64,000 bases of DNA, taken from Urechis unicinctus. Lineage: Eukaryota > Annelida > Polychaeta > Xenopneusta > Urechidae. The stretch lies in NCBI GenBank assembly GCA_034190875.2, contig CM067354.1, positions 68,488,258 to 68,552,257 on the forward strand, written 5' to 3'. Both the position numbers and the translations under genes were made by a program. Under the pieces are notes generated by a model. The model ran no database searches. It had not been told where the DNA came from and saw only the letters and a list, made by a program, of their open reading frames with translations. This document shows positions 60,001 to 64,000 of this stretch, in pieces. Each line of letters opens with the position of its first letter. Positions within the stretch are counted from its first letter, which is position 1.

Positions 60001-60430
60001 TCGTAAATACATGTTCATATACCATTTACGCCTATACACGTAGGGGCAAACTTTGCACATAAGTCGACCTCATTTGCTGTTTAACTTGCCTCCATTGCTA
60101 CTGCCGCGGGAACAGCAATCCGTCAATATTAAATTTTTGTATGCGTGCAATGTTTCACATATGTAGTAATGCTGACCCGCTTGCATAAGTTATTTCCGCC
60201 AAATCACTTTAATATGACACTTTAATGTCAAGCTGCGCTGAGTTCTGTATTTGCTAAAACGGCATTGAAACATTATAGTGTAATGGAAGCAGAATACGCA
60301 ACGATGTTCTGCCTTTGAAGCGTTTTTTTCCGGTGTTGATGAACGCTCGACGGAATCCATTTATTAACCTTTGCGAAAATCCTGTTCGCATCATAGGCAG
60401 TTCCAACGTTAGTTTTACGAAGGGGATCGT
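57080..60430 (-). repeat. LR copy d, inverted
   Basis: The minus strand matches copy a from about 2090 to 6300. Seen from left to right are subrepeats (57170-57650), the tgaactatatgggtg box (57988-58020, inverted), the ggataattgagctg box (58430, inverted), segment R second version (59500-60100, inverted) and the cgtcgagcgttcatcaacac box (60325-60360, inverted). This is the only full minus-strand LR copy in the window. Confidence 0.7.
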
Positions 60431-60475
60431 ACTTGACTCAAAACTACAGCACATTTGATTTCACTGACTTATTAA

Positions 60476-60506
60476 ATTCGTTTGATACCACTGGTATCAA
60501 ACGAAT
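60476..60506. repeat. Perfect 14-bp inverted repeat, 3-base loop
   Basis: attcgtttgatacc, act, ggtatcaaacgaat. All 14 pairs are Watson-Crick. No second copy was seen in the window and no T-run follows, so there is no reason to call it a terminator. Confidence 0.95.
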
Positions 60507-60654
60507 GTCGTCTAGTAATTTAAGTGCCTATAACTATGCCATGACTTTATTGATACGATTGGTGCAATGCTGTTTTCGGTCCAGGTGCCCTTGTCCCCAA
60601 ACAATCATCAAAGACAATGTGCAATGAGGCATCATGGCAAATTGCTCGCCAGCG

Positions 60655-60673
60655 GACAGAGAGCTTCTCTGTC
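60655..60673. repeat. Perfect 8-bp inverted repeat, 3-base loop
   Basis: gacagaga, gct, tctctgtc, 149 bases after the first hairpin. Confidence 0.92.
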
Positions 60674-60790
60674 AAAGATCAAGGGCAGAGGCACGAGCTA
60701 GCCCTCCTAGCGTGACAAAGGTTTTCTTCAAAGGCCAAAATTATACGAAAGTACACATTGAATGTACTAGAATATAATTTCTTTTTCTGA

Positions 60791-60791
60791 A

Positions 60792-60830
<39 letters not shown>

Positions 60831-60954
60831 CATATATATATATATAAATATTTATATATAAATATATATATATACATATATATGTATATATATATAAAAA
60901 TATATATATATATATTTGCATATATTGATGTATGTATATGTATACATACATATA

Positions 60955-61052
<98 letters not shown>

Positions 61053-61066
61053 GTATATACATATAT
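60791..61066. repeat. (TA)n microsatellite, partly degenerate
   Basis: About 275 bp of TA with tg, ca and tt steps in the left half and a purer right half. Confidence 0.92.
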
Positions 61067-61349
61067 TCGGACATTTGACTATGTATTGGTTCATGTATCG
61101 CGCTCTCTCGGACTGTTTGGGCGGATTACGCCCTGAAATGCAGCACCGCATTCACGAAATAGTGGCAAAGATGTAGGCTTTGAATGAATATGGACATGAG
61201 GGCAGGTTTGCGTCATAAAGTACGGTCGAGTTCGTTATTTCAGCATACCGATTATCCGATGTCGTTATCTTCATTCCAGTATTGCCTTTTTTATAACGAA
61301 ATGTAGTGCCACTGCCTGAAATTATTCATTTATAATGTAAATCATTGAA

Positions 61350-62554
61350 TACAGAAGTCATTAAAGAGGGCACAGCTCGTTTATCCGATACATAGCCCGG
61401 CGTCAGACACAAGTTCCTGGAAATGATACAGCATAGACTTTAGCCTGCATCCCCCCGCAGTCCCCCATAGGTACTATGTCGGTAATTGTCTTTACGCTAA
61501 CACAGAATCTTATTACACATACACCGGTTTTAACATATATACCAGTATTCGCTTTCCTGATGGTAGCGTGATCGCTAGCGCTTACTCCAGTTGCCAAGTC
61601 TGATCATGTGGAAGGCCATTGAACAGATTATCAAGTATATTGTACCTCCCTTACATCTCCAATTGACCGTAGAAGGAATCACACATGTGCTGTAGACGTA
61701 TCTATTGGTCTCACATGCTTCGTAAAATAGCTGGTTATAGAACTATGGCCCGTTTTGTTACACTTACGAAGACGTCAACGTGGCATTGATGACTACATAA
61801 ATTACAAGAACCATATGGGTTCCGCAAGTGCTGCCCAAATATAGCTATTAGCACATAATATGTCAATAAAAACTCATACAATTCGACTGACAATCAAATG
61901 ACTGTTTAACCCATTGAATGCTCTATAGTGTAATTAAATCATAGTTTAAACGCCAGCGCTCAATGCACATCTGTTTCAAGCATATACCTTCGAACAAGTA
62001 GCATGTATCACATATTATGTTACTAGCAACCACTATTTCATACGATTCGATTGATAATAACATGCCTGATTAAACCAGTGAATACTTGATAGAGTAATCA
62101 AGTCATCGTTATAAAAGGCCAGTGTTCAGTGCACATCTGTTTGAAGGATAAACGGTTCAAAATACCATAGCAATCAATTGATGAAAACGTCCGTGTTGAA
62201 TCAATAGAGAAAGTTGACTGATTCGTTTGACTCTGTACCAACCGAATGACCATATGATCGTTGATGCTATTTCATCATGCTAGCTGAAGATTTTGTCTTT
62301 ATTCCGGGGTACTGCTAATTTGATGTTCTATGCTCTAGGGCAACAGAGCCCAGTATACTGCCATCACTGCAATACGTCAAAACCTGTTTGATATGTGTAC
62401 ACTACCTGTTCAACGTATTAACTCCTACAACTCTTAGTATGCTAACAGAACAATTGTTGTATGCTTCTGACCGTTTATTCAAATAATTATGTAACATGTA
62501 TTGGATGTCAGCCCAAGTATATTCGTGGTTGACAGTGATTGGTCAGCCAGTTAA
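61350..62554 (+). repeat. LR piece flanking the right-end transposon
   Basis: 61350-61440 matches 51840-51950. 61535-62200 matches 24270-24935, including two subrepeat heads near 61951 and 62117. 62195-62450 matches 24945-25110. 62465-62554 matches 51952-52041 and ends at TTAA, where the transposon begins. Confidence 0.7.
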
Positions 62555-62848
62555 AGGTCAACTACAAAGATTTTTTTTATTCCATTTTTCCAAAGTTCTA
62601 TGTTTTAAAAGGGTATCGTGACCAAAATAAGGTAACTGCGCGCTTTTTTTCTTTAAGAAAAATGATTTTTAAATGTATATTTCCCACGTCGAATCTGACA
62701 AGATTGGTAAAATTCGTGAATTTCCGTACAGTGACGTCATTCAGGTTGTTTGCGAATATTCATCGCCATCTTTAGCCTTCCCGGTTGGTTGACAGCGTGT
62801 GACTAATTCGTCTTTCTTCATGGTCTGGTGCGTTTCTTGGTGTGGATT

Positions 62849-63712
62849 ATGCCTTATTGTTGTGCGTTTGGTTGTCGGAACAATGAGAAGTCAGGCGTGA
62901 TTTTTTTTTGTTTCTAAAAGACATATCCGCCGCATATGGGTGTCGAAAGTCAAGCGTAACCCTGGAGTCCTGCCCTTATAGTTATACGACAGTTCTATGT
63001 TCTGATCATTTCGAGAAAAGTGCTTATGAGACTGACCCAGAGCTGCTCAAAAGTCTAGGATTTCGTAAGAAACCTAGGCTCCGAAATGGTATTGGCAGCT
63101 GAGCAGATAGATAAATCAAGTGACAGTGGTGAATCACAGACTGAGGTGTCACATTCAAGTACTGCCGACCTAGGCTAGGCGAAGAAACTTCGCCTCTCAG
63201 CGTCCGCGCTGTTTGCTACACCAGGGGCGAGTGCCTTGCCGTCTGCCGACCATGAAGCTTGCTCTCACTTGTCATTAGGGGTGAAGGCAAATGTTTTGGT
63301 GAGTGTCACAAGGCAACTGCATTATTATATATGATGAAATTGGCAGGGATAACTTCTGTAGTATGTATCCATGTGTCTTTTCAGAGTCAATTTGTAAACA
63401 TTTACATCCTTAAAGGCTATGATGAATGAAATTGTAGCATACTTATTGTATTGATACCATAGATGGCTGACAAGTCTCTACAGACACAGAGTTCTATCTT
63501 TCCTGGCATAAAGAAATATTCAAGAGGTACCCAAGTTGGCCCATCTCACCAAAAGTGTCACCAGGGGCACCCAATATGAGCCCCAGGAGGAATCTGTTGG
63601 ACTGGTGGACAGCGATGATGAGATGGAAACTGACCCTGACTATGACTTCACTGACAAAGTGATGATGCTGAGATGGAAACTGATGATGACATGGCGTTTG
63701 AAGAACTGTTAG
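62849..63712 (+). pseudogene. Transposase N-terminus with THAP domain, probably two exons, broken
   Basis: The THAP domain binds the element's DNA ends in this kind of transposase. The ATG at 62849 starts MPYCCAFGCRNNEKSGV, giving the first cysteine pair. A TAA and frame change follow the T-run near 62900. RRIWVSKVKRNPGVLPL (with the invariant Trp) lies in another frame, and after a second shift LCSDHF closes the C2CH zinc site, followed by FRKKPRLRN. Next is a Ser/Thr-rich linker. A donor at 63298/63299 (ttttg then gtgagtgt) and an acceptor at 63462/63463 (ccatag then atgg) bound a likely 164-bp intron. The second exon is acidic (SDDEMETDPDYDF). At least three frame changes make it inactive. 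Confidence 0.75.
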
Positions 63713-63745
63713 GTAAATATTGTTTTGTTTGTAGTGTAATCACAG

Positions 63746-64000
63746 GGTTTTATTTGATGGAAGAAAAATTTAGCTCACAGAATGCTTATGTACAGTGGTG
63801 TTGATCTGGAGGATGGCCCTAGTCAGAATCAAAGATACTGGGGGAGTTTTGCTTGTTTTGAACAAATCGGCGTGAATGGACACCGTAAGATGTGGGATTG
63901 CCAACTTTTTACAGGAGCTATGCCCGCAGGGTATTTGTTTATGGCTTCAGGGATTTTTGTTAGTGGCAGTAGTGCTATTAGAACACTGAACATGTTCAGG
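63746..64000 (+). pseudogene. Transposase catalytic region, N-terminal end
   Basis: One frame stays open to the window end and reads RYWGSFACFEQIG, then GAMPAGYLFMASGIFVSG, then SSAIRTLNMFR. From memory of THAP-linked (Kolobok-like) transposases, a W-x-S-Q-P block followed by R/M-P-A-G-N-x-L-x-x-A-x-I-L-F-S-G stands just before the first catalytic Asp; MPAGYLFMASGIFVSG fits this, with Asn changed to Tyr. The stretch 63713-63745 looks like donor and acceptor, but at 33 bases it is too short for a normal animal intron. A frameshift between the two parts is the simpler reading. The Asp residues would lie beyond the window. Confidence 0.62.

Larger units (their letters stand above)
60431..60790. 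other. Unique spacer with two strong hairpins
   Basis: Lies between the inverted LR copy and a (TA)n tract. 60560-60730 is GC-richer than the surroundings. A 64-codon open frame (60433-60627) spans the first hairpin and has no known domain. Confidence 0.45.
62555..64000 (+). mobile_element. THAP-domain DNA transposon (Kolobok-like), 5' part, cut by window end
   Basis: Begins after TTAA (62551-62554) with aggtcaactacaaagatttt. The paralogous LR site at 52038-52041 continues past TTAA without this sequence, so the left end is well placed. About 290 bases of leader precede a THAP-domain frame; the leader has a tgacgtca box at 62732. An intron-like gap and the N-terminal part of a DDE-type transposase follow. 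TTAA targets and a THAP N-terminus fit the Kolobok superfamily. piggyBac also uses TTAA but lacks THAP. The 3' end, second TTAA and terminal repeat lie beyond the window. Confidence 0.72.

Noticed and set aside
60476-60506. Transcription terminator
   Set aside because: No T-run after the stem and no bacterial context.

Overview
This is animal DNA with no convincing host gene. It is AT-rich, carries (TA)n tracts up to about 320 bp, and contains eukaryotic mobile elements: an L2/CR1-type LINE, a THAP-domain DNA transposon that looks like Kolobok, and a Ty3/gypsy fossil. There are no operons, no bacterial gene packing and no RNA gene I can support. The mix fits a marine invertebrate (echinoderm, hemichordate, cephalochordate, mollusc or similar), but the phylum cannot be fixed from the sequence.

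Most of the window is a mosaic of one long non-coding repeat family, called LR here. Plus-strand copies or pieces lie at about 755-6480, 14962-17165, 19130-20672, 22691-25110, 28140-31520, 36218-49870, 51290-52041 and 61350-62554. A minus-strand copy lies at 57080-60430. LR has an internal array of about 150-bp subrepeats (clearest at 47520-48225) and an internal about 1-kb segment, R, found in two diverged versions. A stretch of about 4 kb is tandemly duplicated at 37680-41642 and 41643-45706.

Two related LINE copies lie at 11864-14750 and 33242-36000. Both keep recognisable endonuclease and reverse transcriptase, both are broken, and both are bounded by (TA)n. They sit in the same wider context: block 8945-9690 or 31770-32504 on the left, then a CGGCGCA palindrome and an R copy on the right. 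They are therefore probably one insertion later copied as part of a larger segment. Two more fragments of the LINE 5' leader lie in the TA-rich zone at 10229-10340 and 10664-10716.

The right end (62555-64000) holds the 5' part of a THAP-domain transposon inserted at TTAA. A paralogous uninserted site survives at 52038-52041, which supports TTAA as the target. A second, older and inverted remnant of the same family lies at 20673-22690. A decayed Ty3/gypsy 3' pol remnant lies at 52212-53300, between inverted copies of a further repeat (49970-50330 and 54610-55030). The stretches 131-754, 6481-8944, 26881-28100, 50331-51289, 53301-54609 and 55031-57079 show nothing I recognise. All repeat boundaries were set by eye and are good to a few tens of bases.
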